NCBI GenBank assembly: GCA_016218915.1
Contig: JACRCQ010000052.1
Location: 124,001 to 188,000, forward strand
From: Deltaproteobacteria bacterium
GTDB taxonomy: Bacteria; Myxococcota_A; Polyangia; Polyangiales; Polyangiaceae
Length of the DNA stretch: 64,000 nt
Reading direction: 5' to 3'
Made by a program: the position numbers and the translations under genes. Every line of letters starts with the position of its first letter. Position 1 is the first letter of the stretch. The notes under the pieces were generated by a model. That model saw only the letters and a program-made list of their open reading frames with translations, did not search any database and was not told where the DNA came from. This document shows, in pieces, positions 1-12,347 of this stretch.

Positions 1-83
1 CTGGTTCGTCATGGGATTCCGTCCTCAGTTGGTGCAGCAAGACCGCTCCAGGTGCCTGGCAATCGCGATCGGCACATGGGGCC

Positions 84-1733
<1,650 letters not shown>

Positions 1734-1754
1734 CGGGCCCAGAGTCATTCATCC

Positions 1755-1977
1755 GATCTGTGCGACGATGTCCTTGGTTGAAGCAGCCGGCTGAAAGCCG
1801 GGGGCTGATGCAAGTCAGCTGCGCGGTTAGCCAAGCCCCCGGGGCTGACGGCCCACTGGAACTCCCCACATCCAGGGGCACACCACGGGAGCGGCATTCG
1901 TGTCCTGAGCCGAAGCGCGCCTGGCTGCTGTGCCGAGGCCGGCACGGCGCGCCGTGCCCGGTCGTGTCGTAGCGGAT
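1755..1977 (+). repeat. Dispersed intergenic repeat, copy 1
   Basis: About 220 bp that recurs in inverted orientation at about 46547-46781. The two copies share long near-identical blocks, for example the stretch around 1782-1843 and the block from GAGCC at about 1908 to the end. Near its end lies a perfect 18-bp palindrome (GGCACGGCG/CGCCGTGCC, 1941-1958), and a CCGGCTGAAAGCCGG hairpin lies near its start. No coding capacity is evident. It could be a non-autonomous mobile repeat or a structured RNA element. Confidence 0.75.
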
Positions 1978-2146
1978 CCCCTGACGGACTCTTTTGCACG
2001 CAGATCTTCGCAGAGGCTGACGCGACGGGGCAGACCCGTTGAAGCTGCGGGCAACAGCCCTCCGATCCCTTCTGCGACTGTCTGCGAGATCTGCTGCTTT
2101 CTTCCAGCTGTTGAGTGCCCACGCAGAAACTACGGAGCCCTCAGAT

Positions 2147-2178
<32 letters not shown>

Positions 2179-2364
2179 GCTCAGAATGGAGTCACTCGTT
2201 CTTGCGCGAGAACTGAGTCCTCGCGCCACGCGACGAGCTGGCGGGTTGGTCGTACAGAGTACGGGGGCTGGCGCCCATGTTCCAGGGGATGCGCTGGAGG
2301 CGCACACCTGGGCGCCTTCCAACTATCCAGCTAGGCGACGCAGTACTATTCTGCACGCGCGCCC

Positions 2365-3843
2365 ATGGCCCAGATCAAGACCGGAGACCTTGTCGCATCG
2401 CGCTACCGGGTCGAGCACCTGCTCGGCGTCGGCGGGATGGCCACGGTCTTTGCCGCCTGCGAGATCGACACGGATCGCAGGGTGGCCATCAAGGTGCTCA
2501 ACGAGGTGCTTCGCAGGCACCCGACCATTCCCAAGCGCTTCGTGCAGGAAGCGCGCGCTGCTCGTGTGCTCACCACGCCGTTTGCGGTGAAGGTCGAGGG
2601 GACCGGAGAGCTCGCAGACGGAACGCCCTACATCCTGATGGAGTACCTGGATGGGACCGATCTGGCTGCGGCAGCGCGTCAGGCAGGCGGCAAGCTGCCT
2701 GTGGATCGGGCGCTGTACCTCGCCGATCAGATCGCGGAAGCATTGCAGGAAGCCCACTCGCGCGGCGTGCTCCATCGCGACCTGAAGCCTGAGAACGTGT
2801 TCGTGATCCCCACTCCTGTGGGCGAGATGATCAAGGTCATGGACTTCGGCATCTCGAAGATCATGGCGCCCGGCGAAGCCAACAAGATCACGGTCACCGG
2901 CACCACCGTGGGCACGCCGCAGTACATGCCGATCGAGCAGCTTCGCGGGGTCAAGGACCTCGATGGACGCGTGGACGTCTATGCGCTCGGCGTGCTGCTG
3001 TTCGAGATGCTCGCCGGGCTGCGTCCGTTCGATGGCTTCTCGTACGAGGAAGTGATCATGAAGGTCGCGACGCAAACCGCGCCTTCGCTAGCGACCTACC
3101 GGGCTGATCTTCCCACGCCGCTGGTCGACGTGATCATGCGGGCCATGGCGCGCGATCGGAATCACCGCATCGCGAGCATGGATCAGCTTCGCGCCGAGCT
3201 TCGTCCGTTCTGGAGCGGACATCGCCCTGATTTCACACCGTACGTGCAGCCGCCCAAGCCGATCAGCAATGCGCCGCCAGCCGACTCTGGCGCTCCGTCG
3301 CCATCCGGGCGTGGCGTGGGCATGACCGTTCCGATGGACGATCCCAAGCAGGTCGCAGCGTTTGCCGCGGCTGCGGATGCAGCGGATCGCGCCTGGCCCA
3401 CGCCTGCGCCGACCCAGGTTCAACCCCCGGCTCCTGCGCAGATTCAATCCCCAGCGCCGGCAAAGCCAGCTCCCACGCAGATCGAGCCGACGCACCCGGA
3501 CCCGCGTGCGAGAAGCTACCCCGCAGGGCTGGCTGACAGCTCCATGCAGCTGCAGCGCCCGTCGGACCCGCGCATGGTCGCTGCCTTGTCCGACAGCCAG
3601 ATGATGGTGCAGCGATCGGATCCTCGCGTGGCCAGTACGGTCGGATACGCAACCGGGCGTCCGGCCCCGGCGCGCAAGCGGGTGCCCACGGTTGCGATCG
3701 TGGTGGGCGTGGTGGTGGGCCTTGGCGTGCTCGTGGTGATCGTCGCCGCTGCGGCTGGGGCGTGGTTCTATGTCGAGGCGCCTGCGCCAGTGAAAGCGCC
3801 AGCGAGCGCGCCGGTCTCGGCGCAGCCTCACTTGCCACGTTGA
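2365..3843 (+). CDS. Transmembrane Ser/Thr protein kinase (PknB-like), second copy
   Basis: 492-aa kinase with the same architecture as the gene upstream. It has the Gly-rich loop GVGGMATVF at 21-29, lysine K43 (VAIK), HRDLKPEN at 138-145 and DFG at 161-163. The usual APE triplet reads PIE (190-192), keeping the structural Glu. After the kinase domain comes a Pro/Ala/Gln-rich linker with PAPTQ-type repeats, then a membrane helix at about 443-468 and a very short Ala/Pro tail. The ATG at 2365 (MAQIKTGDLV) sits directly before kinase homology. It may act with the upstream kinase, but no partner or substrate is indicated. Confidence 0.93.
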   Translation: MAQIKTGDLVASRYRVEHLLGVGGMATVFAACEIDTDRRVAIKVLNEVLRRHPTIPKRFVQEARAARVLTTPFAVKVEGTGELADGTPYILMEYLDGTDLAAAARQAGGKLPVDRALYLADQIAEALQEAHSRGVLHRDLKPENVFVIPTPVGEMIKVMDFGISKIMAPGEANKITVTGTTVGTPQYMPIEQLRGVKDLDGRVDVYALGVLLFEMLAGLRPFDGFSYEEVIMKVATQTAPSLATYRADLPTPLVDVIMRAMARDRNHRIASMDQLRAELRPFWSGHRPDFTPYVQPPKPISNAPPADSGAPSPSGRGVGMTVPMDDPKQVAAFAAAADAADRAWPTPAPTQVQPPAPAQIQSPAPAKPAPTQIEPTHPDPRARSYPAGLADSSMQLQRPSDPRMVAALSDSQMMVQRSDPRVASTVGYATGRPAPARKRVPTVAIVVGVVVGLGVLVVIVAAAAGAWFYVEAPAPVKAPASAPVSAQPHLPR

Positions 3844-4135
3844 ATACCCTAAGGCGCTACCTTCCAGCCCAGACTTTTGTTCACAGGGAGCTAGGGAGGG
3901 TGGGAGGCCAGAAGATCGCCGCGTCTTGCGCAATGTTGCCCTGCGTTGCCGCTGCGTCTCGATGTTACGCTTGTTGGCAGAATCGCGGAGAAGCTCACCT
4001 TGAAAGGGCTTGCCTCGTGGCTGGTTCTAGGCGCCTGGTCAACGGTGCGAGGCGCAAATGTGCGGTGGCCTAGGCAAGCGAACTGATGCAGCCGCAAGGG
4101 TTTCCAACAAGCGCAGAGCGCGAATTGAGGTTGGG

Positions 4136-4651
4136 TTAGCGCGGGGGGCCGGCAGGGCGCGGGACAGGCGGGCGATTCGGATTCGGGGCAACTCCCACCG
4201 GAGCTGCGGCCGGGTACTTGCGCTCGGCGTGGAAGCCGAAGGCGCCGCCCGGATCCTTGGCATCTGCCACGGCCACGATCGGGGCCTGGAGCGGGCCGTT
4301 GACCCGGACCATGTACGAGCGAAGGAGCGTGCCGGGCTGGCCCAGTGCGAGAGTCTCCTGGGGCGCACCGGACAGGAGCTGCGCACCCTGCGGCACCATC
4401 AGCTTCAGGTAGGTGGGCGCATTGACAGGCTCGTTCACGCGGATCTCGAGATCGAGCTTGATGTCGCCTGCTGCGGGCATCGGATCAGGTCCGCGCAGCA
4501 CGAGGATCACAGGAGCGCGCATCCCCTGCTGGGTGGGATCCACGGACGGATTCGTCTGCGCACCGGAGCCATTGGAGCTGGTGCTGCAGGCCGAAAGGGC
4601 AACGCACGCGCAGAGCGCTGAAGCAGTCAGAATCGAATGCAGGATCTTCAT
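4136..4651 (-). CDS. Small lipoprotein of unknown function
   Basis: 171-aa secreted lipoprotein. A signal peptide from MKILHSILTASALCA ends in the lipobox LSAC, followed by a Ser/Asn/Gly linker. The mature part has beta-rich segments (LDLEIRVNEPVN, YLKLMVPQGAQLL) and a Pro-rich C-terminus; no family was recognised. The ATG at 4651 is preferred over 4666 because GGAAGG lies 5 nt before it. It follows the metallopeptidase gene by 21 bp on the same strand, so the two probably form an operon. Confidence 0.7.
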   Translation of the reverse strand: MKILHSILTASALCACVALSACSTSSNGSGAQTNPSVDPTQQGMRAPVILVLRGPDPMPAAGDIKLDLEIRVNEPVNAPTYLKLMVPQGAQLLSGAPQETLALGQPGTLLRSYMVRVNGPLQAPIVAVADAKDPGGAFGFHAERKYPAAAPVGVAPNPNRPPVPRPAGPPR

Positions 4652-4672
4652 GTTGACCTTCCTCATCAGCCA

Positions 4673-6475
4673 TCAAGGGCACGCCGGCCTGTCGGCCGAT
4701 TTGTAAGGGTAACCAGTTGTGTCGCAAACAGCGGTGATCTGCGCGTCGGTTGCAGCGCCGGAGCAGACTGCGGCGTCCAGGAAGTCGACCAGGTCGACCT
4801 TGGAGTATCCGCGGTTCAGGGTCCCATTGACCAGAGCGGGATAGGTCAGCGTCTTGAAGATGTTCGCGCTCCCGATGCCCTGGCCATCCGGATCCTCGAT
4901 CGTGATTGACTCGTCGTTCGGGCAGGTGCCGTTCGGGCACGACTGATACGCCCACAGCTTCCAGATCATGCCGGCTGCAACGTTCTCGTTGATGTTCTGG
5001 TCGATCGGGCCAGCCGGATCCGGCTTCTGCAGGTTGCCGTTCGAGTAGGTGTACTTGGAGATGTCGACCCAGAAGACCGTGCCTTCCTGCTGGTCGACGT
5101 AGATCGGCGTGCTGACGTTGCTCTGTCCGAAAGAGGTTGCCCACGCTTCGGAGTAGGCGAGGCCCGGCTTGGAGGCCTGGCCCACGAAGTGCTGTCCGCC
5201 CTCGCCCGGCGACAGCGAGTTGTTGTGCATCACGTAGTGGCCGAACTCGTGGCTGATCACGCTCTTGGCCCACTGCGTCTGGTCGCCGTCAGGTCCGCCG
5301 AGCGCGATCCAGGTGTCGTAGTTGTCCACGTCGCTCTCGCCAGTGCCGTACTTGACCACGCCGCCGCCGCACTGGGTGCCGCAGAAGCAGGCGCCGCACT
5401 GCGGGACGTCCTTGTCGTTCCAGTACACGATCAGCGACTTCTGCGGGCCGAGGCCCTGGGTGCGCTGCAGGCCGAAGTCGATCCACTGGAAGACGTTGAG
5501 GGCGCCAGAGCCCATCCCTTCAGTGATCACGAACGGCTTCATGGTCATCGTGGTGGTGTCCAGGTTCGCCTGGACCTTGGACCCATCCACGCCTCCAAAC
5601 GCCCAGTACTCGTCAGCCGTTTGGGCGTTCGACATCATGTCCGGACCCTTGGCGTGCGCGAGCGCCATGAGCGGGTTGCCGGTCTCGTAGTTGAACGCCA
5701 TCGCCCAGACCCACAACTCGGTCTCGGCCGTGATGTCGGCGGTCAACTCAGCGGTGAAGCTGCCGTCACCCAAGAACGTCTGCGTGTCCGGATCGTAGCC
5801 CGTCAACGCCTTGCCGATGAAGTCGTTGCCGTTGAAAACGCCGACGTAGACGTCGACAGCGTCGATCGCCTCAGGATCACCCCACCCGCTGTTGTCGCTC
5901 TTGACCGGACGTCGCTCAAACTGGATCTTGCCCTTGAGCTTGGTCGGCGTGCCAGAGCTGGAGACGACCACGCACTTGGAAGGCGTCTTGCCCGGGTTGC
6001 CGAAGATGCACTTCTCGCCGTTGGCTGCGTTGCAGGTGCTCTCCGCCCACTTGGCCGAAGCGCCTGTGCCCTGGCAGGTGAGCAGCGTGCTGTCGTTCTT
6101 GCAGCTCGTGTCGCCCGCCGAGCACTCGCCCAGGAGCTGGCACTTCGCCGATTCCTTGCCGCTCGGATCGACGCACTTGCGGTTCGCGCCGCAATCCGTG
6201 CTCACGACCTTCTCGGCCGCGGTCTTGTCGTCGGCCACCATGCACATCTTGAGCGTGTTGCCGTCGCACTTGCCTGAAACCGGTATGTCGCCGCAAGCTC
6301 CGTTCTGCACGGTGCCGGCCGATCCGCCTGTTCCAGCGGTCGCTCCGGTTCCGCCAGCGCCGCCGAGTCCACCGCCGCCTGCTCCGGCGTCGGCTTCATC
6401 GGCGCTCTTGACCGTACACGCGGCGAGCCCGCTCAAGGCTCCCAACAGAATCAACCAGGAAGGACGTATGCGCAT
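4673..6475 (-). CDS. Zinc metallopeptidase-like lipoprotein (HEFGH gluzincin type)
   Basis: 600-aa lipoprotein. The signal peptide ends in a LAAC lipobox and is followed by a Gly/Thr/Ala-rich tether and a Cys-rich module (about 60-170; C..C spacing as in small disulphide-rich domains). The C-terminal half carries HEFGH (409-413) and a candidate third zinc ligand, Glu443 in SEAWA, 34 residues after the first His. This spacing suits a gluzincin-type zinc site. The gene at 8131-9801 is a diverged paralogue with the same HEFGH-to-Glu distance. The substrate is unknown; a surface-bound peptidase role is inferred from the lipoprotein signal. Confidence 0.82.
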   Translation of the reverse strand: MRIRPSWLILLGALSGLAACTVKSADEADAGAGGGGLGGAGGTGATAGTGGSAGTVQNGACGDIPVSGKCDGNTLKMCMVADDKTAAEKVVSTDCGANRKCVDPSGKESAKCQLLGECSAGDTSCKNDSTLLTCQGTGASAKWAESTCNAANGEKCIFGNPGKTPSKCVVVSSSGTPTKLKGKIQFERRPVKSDNSGWGDPEAIDAVDVYVGVFNGNDFIGKALTGYDPDTQTFLGDGSFTAELTADITAETELWVWAMAFNYETGNPLMALAHAKGPDMMSNAQTADEYWAFGGVDGSKVQANLDTTTMTMKPFVITEGMGSGALNVFQWIDFGLQRTQGLGPQKSLIVYWNDKDVPQCGACFCGTQCGGGVVKYGTGESDVDNYDTWIALGGPDGDQTQWAKSVISHEFGHYVMHNNSLSPGEGGQHFVGQASKPGLAYSEAWATSFGQSNVSTPIYVDQQEGTVFWVDISKYTYSNGNLQKPDPAGPIDQNINENVAAGMIWKLWAYQSCPNGTCPNDESITIEDPDGQGIGSANIFKTLTYPALVNGTLNRGYSKVDLVDFLDAAVCSGAATDAQITAVCDTTGYPYKSADRPACP

Positions 6476-7051
6476 CTACTCTCTCCCACAGCTAGGCAAA
6501 AAAAGTCGAACCACAATCCGCGTCGTCGAGCGTAGGACCGACCAGAGACAACGACGCCTACTCAGGCAATGGATGACTACGCTGGTCGAATCCCCTTTCT
6601 TCCCTGACGTGCGAACGACAAGTCTACACGGCGAAAAGGGCGTCGACCAGGGCCGATCAGGTAGTTGCTCGGTGCCCCAAGTTTAAGGGAGCGCGCACGG
6701 ATTGCGCGTCGCAACGGCAGGTGCGACTCGTCGAATCATCGACCTTCTAGGGCATGGCATGCCATGCCCGTCTAGGGCTTGCCCGTGGCAAGCCGCCACA
6801 GCAGCACACACAACATTTCCACAGGGAAATCCAGGTAGCTTCAGGGTCCGTGGCGGCATGCTACCAGCATGCCCCAGACGGGCATGCCACGGCATGCCTG
6901 CACCGCATGGCAACTCCGCCAGGCTGTCTGCTCGAGACCAGGAAGATGCAGCGCGCCACGACCGTAAAGGAGCGGGCAGTAGGCGACACCAAGTTTTGCT
7001 GGTATGAAATGTCGGATGCCATAGTGACCTTCCCCGTCCAGGAGCCGCATC
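6476..7051. other. Intergenic region with large inverted repeat
   Basis: About 575 bp between divergently transcribed genes. The main content is the 48-bp-arm inverted repeat at 6750-6898. Promoters for both flanking genes should lie here, but no sigma-70 box was clear enough to call. Confidence 0.55.
6750..6898. repeat. MITE-like inverted repeat with 48-bp arms
   Basis: Left arm 6751-6798 and right arm 6851-6898 are imperfect reverse complements over 48 bp, separated by 52 bp. The left tip contains a perfect 20-bp palindrome at 6750-6769 (GGGCATGGCA/TGCCATGCCC). Related palindromes, GGCAYGGC followed by its complement, occur in the dispersed repeats at 1941-1958 and about 46557, suggesting a shared family. 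If transcribed it would fold into one long hairpin. Confidence 0.75.
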
Positions 7052-7855
7052 ATGAACCAACCACCCGGTGACCCGTACGGTGGGACTGCACGTCCCGGTG
7101 GCACTGTCGTCGGCGCACCTCTAGATGAAGTCGTTGCTCCGCCTGCTGCAGCCCCTGCTGGCGGCAGACCGCCTGTGCAGCCGACCATGGTCGACAACGC
7201 CTTCGGCTCGCCTCCTCCGATGGGTGCTCCTCCCATGGGCGCTGCTCCGATGGCGATGGGCGCTGCTCCGATGGCGATGGGCGCTCCGATGGGAATGCCC
7301 GCTCCAGCGATGTCGCCCTATGCGCCGCCGCAGCAATACGGAATTCCAGCCACTGCACCGATGAATCCCCCGCTCGGCGCCCCCTATGGTGTGGCACCCG
7401 CCCCCTATGCGCGTCGACCGAAGAGCAACAACGGCATGATCGCCGCCGTGCTCGTGGGCGGCATCGCGATCATCGGCGTGGTCGTGGCTGTGGCCGCGGT
7501 TTCCCACAACCGGTCCTCGGATTCCGGCCCCACGGATTCGTCGCCGATTGTGGCGCTTCCCCCGCCCGTGACCGTGGAGCCCACTGATACCGCGGCGCCG
7601 ACCGATACCACACCGCCTCCAGAAATTCCGACTACCACGGCGACGACCCCCAAGACCTATCCGACCACCACCTCCAAGCCGCCGCCCACCACGACAACGA
7701 CCTCCAAGCCGCCGCCCACCACGACGACCACGTCGAAGCCGCCGCCCACGACCACCACCACGGCCAAGCCGCCGCCGACCACTCCGACCACCACCTCGAC
7801 CACGCCGAGCAAGCCTCCAGGGGGCCGTCCCCCGGCCATCAAAATTAAGCGCTAG
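7052..7855 (+). CDS. Pro/Thr-rich single-pass membrane protein
   Basis: 267-aa low-complexity protein. The N-terminal half is rich in Pro, Met, Gly and Ala (repeated APMAMG units). A single membrane helix (about 128-150) follows, and the C-terminal domain consists of Lys-Pro-Pro-Pro-Thr(5) repeats with a basic end (IKIKR). The layout matches the linker and tail of the kinases at the start of the window but lacks a kinase domain. Function is unknown; Thr/Pro tails of this sort often act as cell-wall-spanning spacers. Confidence 0.75.
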   Translation: MNQPPGDPYGGTARPGGTVVGAPLDEVVAPPAAAPAGGRPPVQPTMVDNAFGSPPPMGAPPMGAAPMAMGAAPMAMGAPMGMPAPAMSPYAPPQQYGIPATAPMNPPLGAPYGVAPAPYARRPKSNNGMIAAVLVGGIAIIGVVVAVAAVSHNRSSDSGPTDSSPIVALPPPVTVEPTDTAAPTDTTPPPEIPTTTATTPKTYPTTTSKPPPTTTTTSKPPPTTTTTSKPPPTTTTTAKPPPTTPTTTSTTPSKPPGGRPPAIKIKR

Positions 7856-7878
7856 CCGCGCAAACGACCCTGCGCGGC
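7855..7878 (+). terminator. Hairpin just past the Pro/Thr-rich gene
   Basis: GCCGCGCA (7855-7862) pairs with TGCGCGGC (7871-7878) immediately after the stop codon. There is no U-tract, so termination is plausible but unproven. Confidence 0.4.
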
Positions 7879-7922
7879 AGATCATTTCCCTCATCCCCCC
7901 GCGGAGCGCGCTGTGTCAGCGA

Positions 7923-8013
7923 GCCCTTCTCCCAAAGGAGAAGGGCAGTCCTTGCTCGGTCGGATCGCCGCGCGTCTCTGCAACCGCAGCCCTTCTCCCC
8001 ACGGGAGAAGGGC
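7923..8013. repeat. Pair of REP-like GCCCTTCTCC hairpins
   Basis: Two perfect hairpins with the same stem: GCCCTTCTCC/GGAGAAGGGC at 7923-7946 (4-nt loop) and GCCCTTCTCCC/GGGAGAAGGGC at 7989-8013 (3-nt loop). A diverged relative (ACCCTTC...GAAGGGT) lies at 50488-50512. This stem is typical of dispersed intergenic REP-like repeats. Confidence 0.7.
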
Positions 8014-8130
8014 GCGCGAAGCCAATTGAGTCACGCGCGGGGATGAGGGAAGTTCAGCTCCGCGCCGCGACGTTTGCAGCGCTCCCCGCAATCCCGGAAG
8101 ATTTGAGTCCAGCACGGAGTATCAAGGATC

Positions 8131-9801
8131 ATGCGTCGAGTACTGCTAGCGCTCTCGGTCTGCCTTGCGGCTGCAAGCTGCACGGTCGTCTCCAACTCCG
8201 ACTCGGACAGCGACGCGGGCGTCGGTGGCGCTTCCGGAGCCGGAGGAACAGGAGCGGGTGGGACTGCGGGAGCTGCGGGACAATCAGGATCAGCGTGCGG
8301 CGACGTGCCGGTCGAAGGCAGGTGCGTGGACAACACCACGATCGAGAAGTGCATGAGCTCGCCTGCAGACGACAAGCCGCCCTCGGTGGTCAAGGCCACG
8401 TGCAAGGGCGGCATGGTGTGCCGCTCCAACGCGAACGGCGCGTCGTGCGAAATCGAAGGCGAGTGCGCGCCTGGCACGTCCGAGTGCGCAGGCGATCACA
8501 ACGTGCGCACCTGCCAGGCAGGCAAGTGGATCGTGACCACGTGCGACACCGGCCTGTGCAAGGCCAAGCCAGGCTACGGCGCGACGTGCATCCAGAACGC
8601 GGGCGGCCAGTCCTATCCGATCACAGGCGTGCTCACCTACGAGCACCCGCCGGTCAAAGAAGACCGAACCGACTACGACTTCGACAATCTCGTGGTCCAG
8701 GGGGCCAACACGGTGATCGTGGTCGCCTACGATGGCGACGAGTTCATCGGAAGCGCCTACACGACGGCGTCGGATGATCCGAAGGACGACGGACGCTTCA
8801 CGATCGAAGCGACCAAGGCGCCGACCGCAAACACCTGGCTTTGGTTCTTCCCGATGTTCTTCAACGAGGACGGGTCACCCCAGGTCGCAGTCGCGCACCC
8901 GTCGACGTACACGTACTCGAATCTCGAGAGCAAAGACTACTGGTACTGGTCGGTCGACACCAAGGGCGCGTCGGATGTCGGCACGGTGCTGATCAAGATC
9001 GCGGATGGATCCGGGGCGCTCTACTTCTACCAGCTGCTGGCGTACGGCATGTCGCAGTCCATGGCGCTCGCGCCCCAGGTCAAGCCGTTCAACGTGCTCG
9101 GATTGTGGGAGCAGAACGGCCAGTTCGATTGCGGCAACGGCACCTGCTACGTGCCCAAGGGGTGGGGCGCCACGGTCAAGTACGACGGCGGCGAGGATCT
9201 GTACCAGGGCGCGGTGCTGATTGCGGGGACGGAAGACACGCCGCACCAGTGGTCCGCGAGCGTGATCCTCCACGAGTTCGGCCACTACATGATGGACGCG
9301 TACTCGAGATCGCCGGCTGAAGCGGGCAAGCACAACACCACGTCGCTCGAGCCGCCAGGTCAGGCGTGGAGCGAAGGGTGGGCGAGCTTCTACGGGCAGA
9401 TGACCCTTGGCCAGCCGATCTACTTCGACCAGCAGAACGGGACGCGCTGGTGGTTCGACATCTCGCAGCCCAAGTCGAGCGTGCCCATGCCGGATCCGAA
9501 CGGAGCGATCGATCAGCAGATGGCCGAGCTGGCCAACGCGGCGATGCTCTGGCACCTGTGGGATCCGGGCACGACCGGCGCCGCGGAAGAGGCCTGGGAT
9601 CTTGCATCCGTGGAGCCTGCTCTGATCTGGAAGGCGTTCTCCTCGACGCGAATGACCCAGCAGAACCGCGGCTACACCAAGGTCGACATGGTCGACTACC
9701 TCGACTCGCTGCGTTGCGAGGGGGTGAGCGAGCAGCAGGTTTCGTCGATCACCGGCCACTACGGGTTCCCCTACGACAACGCGCAACTTTGCGCGCAGTG
9801 A
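8131..9801 (+). CDS. Zinc metallopeptidase-like lipoprotein (HEFGH gluzincin type), paralogue
   Basis: 556-aa lipoprotein with the same plan as the 4673-6475 product: signal peptide with lipobox AASC, Gly/Ala linker, Cys-rich module (about 55-150) and a C-terminal peptidase-like domain. HEFGH is at 381-385 and the candidate third ligand Glu415 lies in WSEGWA, 34 residues after the first His, as in the paralogue. C-terminal blocks such as NRGYTKVDMVDYLDSL also match. The pair probably arose by duplication followed by inversion. Substrate unknown. Confidence 0.82.
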   Translation: MRRVLLALSVCLAAASCTVVSNSDSDSDAGVGGASGAGGTGAGGTAGAAGQSGSACGDVPVEGRCVDNTTIEKCMSSPADDKPPSVVKATCKGGMVCRSNANGASCEIEGECAPGTSECAGDHNVRTCQAGKWIVTTCDTGLCKAKPGYGATCIQNAGGQSYPITGVLTYEHPPVKEDRTDYDFDNLVVQGANTVIVVAYDGDEFIGSAYTTASDDPKDDGRFTIEATKAPTANTWLWFFPMFFNEDGSPQVAVAHPSTYTYSNLESKDYWYWSVDTKGASDVGTVLIKIADGSGALYFYQLLAYGMSQSMALAPQVKPFNVLGLWEQNGQFDCGNGTCYVPKGWGATVKYDGGEDLYQGAVLIAGTEDTPHQWSASVILHEFGHYMMDAYSRSPAEAGKHNTTSLEPPGQAWSEGWASFYGQMTLGQPIYFDQQNGTRWWFDISQPKSSVPMPDPNGAIDQQMAELANAAMLWHLWDPGTTGAAEEAWDLASVEPALIWKAFSSTRMTQQNRGYTKVDMVDYLDSLRCEGVSEQQVSSITGHYGFPYDNAQLCAQ

Positions 9802-9850
9802 TTCCCGTCGGACGCGCAGTGTGTAATATGTGCGTCCACGGAGGGTCACC

Positions 9851-10510
9851 ATGAGCAACAAGCGTGTCGCGGTCATCCTGGCGGGGTGTGGGCATCAGGA
9901 CGGAGCCGAGGTCCATGAATCGGTCTGCACGCTGCTGGCGATCGATCGAGCAGGGGCGAAGTACCAGATTTTTGCGCCGGACAAGAACCAGCACGACGTG
10001 ATGGATCACGTTGCCAAGAAGCCGGTGGGCGAGAAGCGCAACGTGCTCACCGAGGCCGGGCGCATTGCGCGGGGGAACGTGAAGCCGTTGAGCACGTTGA
10101 GCATGGCCGACTACGACGCGCTGGTCCTGCCGGGCGGGTTCGGGGCAGCCAAGAACCTGATCGACTACGGGGTGAAGGGGGCGAAGTGCGGGATCGACGC
10201 GGACATGGAGCGTGTGCTCAAGGAAGCGCGTACGCAGAACAAGCCGATCGGGGCGATCTGCATTGCGCCGGTGATCGTGGCGCGGGCGCTGGGGGCGGAT
10301 CATCATCCGACGCTGACGATCGGCAAGGATGCGGGGACAGCTGGGGACTTGGAGAAGATGGGGGCGAAGCATCAGGAGGCGCCGCCGGACGGGATCGTGG
10401 TGGACGAAGCGAACCGGGTGGTGAGCACGCCGGCGTACATGAGCGCCACGCGGATCACGGAGGTGAGCGACGGGATCACGAAGCTGGTGGAGCGAGTGCT
10501 GGCGTTTTGA
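9851..10510 (+). CDS. elbB: Isoprenoid biosynthesis glyoxalase ElbB (DJ-1/PfpI family)
   Basis: 219-aa protein recognisable as ElbB. It has GCGHQDGAEVHE at the N-terminus, IFAPDKNQHDVMDH, RNVLTEA.RIARG, the signature LVLPGGFGAAKNL, the nucleophile-elbow region ICIAPVI, LTIGKD, and VVDEANRVVSTPAYM near the C-terminus. E. coli ElbB (GLX-III-like) has glyoxalase activity and affects isoprenoid synthesis. The ATG at 9851 was chosen because GGAGGG lies 5 nt upstream; the in-frame ATG at 9830 lacks this. The gene ends 58 bp before tRNA-Val and stands alone. Confidence 0.93.
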   Translation: MSNKRVAVILAGCGHQDGAEVHESVCTLLAIDRAGAKYQIFAPDKNQHDVMDHVAKKPVGEKRNVLTEAGRIARGNVKPLSTLSMADYDALVLPGGFGAAKNLIDYGVKGAKCGIDADMERVLKEARTQNKPIGAICIAPVIVARALGADHHPTLTIGKDAGTAGDLEKMGAKHQEAPPDGIVVDEANRVVSTPAYMSATRITEVSDGITKLVERVLAF

Positions 10511-10567
10511 GGAGCGTCTTGACAAGCGCAGGCTGCGACGGTAGATGCGATGTCCCTTCAGCAAAGC

Positions 10568-11909
<1,342 letters not shown>

Positions 11910-11936
11910 GCTACGCAGGTCGGGGGTTGGGCGTCA

Positions 11937-12137
11937 TCACCGGCGAGGGGGCAGCCGCTCCAACCACTCCGGCTCGGCATACAGCAGGATCATCTCGGTT
12001 CCCTCGCCCGCGGTGCCGATTGCCTCCCGGAGCTCGGCGAGCAGCCGATGGAACTCGGCTTCGGTCCACGCGCCCCGGGCCTGCAGCTGCTCGACCTCGG
12101 CCATGATGGCGGATGCTCGGTTCCAGTCGGGCTCCAT
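11937..12137 (-). CDS. Small hypothetical protein
   Basis: 66-aa acidic, helical protein (MEPDWNRASAIMAEVEQLQ...). It lies 27 bp upstream of the integrase and is probably cotranscribed with it. No family recognised. The GC-rich upstream extension of the frame looks non-coding, so the ATG at 12137 was chosen. Confidence 0.55.
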   Translation of the reverse strand: MEPDWNRASAIMAEVEQLQARGAWTEAEFHRLLAELREAIGTAGEGTEMILLYAEPEWLERLPPRR

Positions 12138-12347
12138 CGGTGCATCGTAGCGCGAGCTGGGAGGGGTGGACCAGGTCGGGCGCGATCGCGGGGAAGTAGG
12201 CCAGTGGATACGTCTGCAACGGGGTACTTTCGGCAGCCTCCGGCCCCGTCGGTTACATGCGCACCAACGAGGAAAAGGCTTCAATTCAGCCCTGGTGCGC
12301 GGGTTTCACCCCGGACCAGGCCCACGCATTGCCCGGCGTGGCGGGTG

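Noticed and set aside
5189..6277. 362-aa open frame on the plus strand
   Set aside because: It is the antisense shadow of the metallopeptidase gene, rich in Val, Ala and Arg, without a domain.
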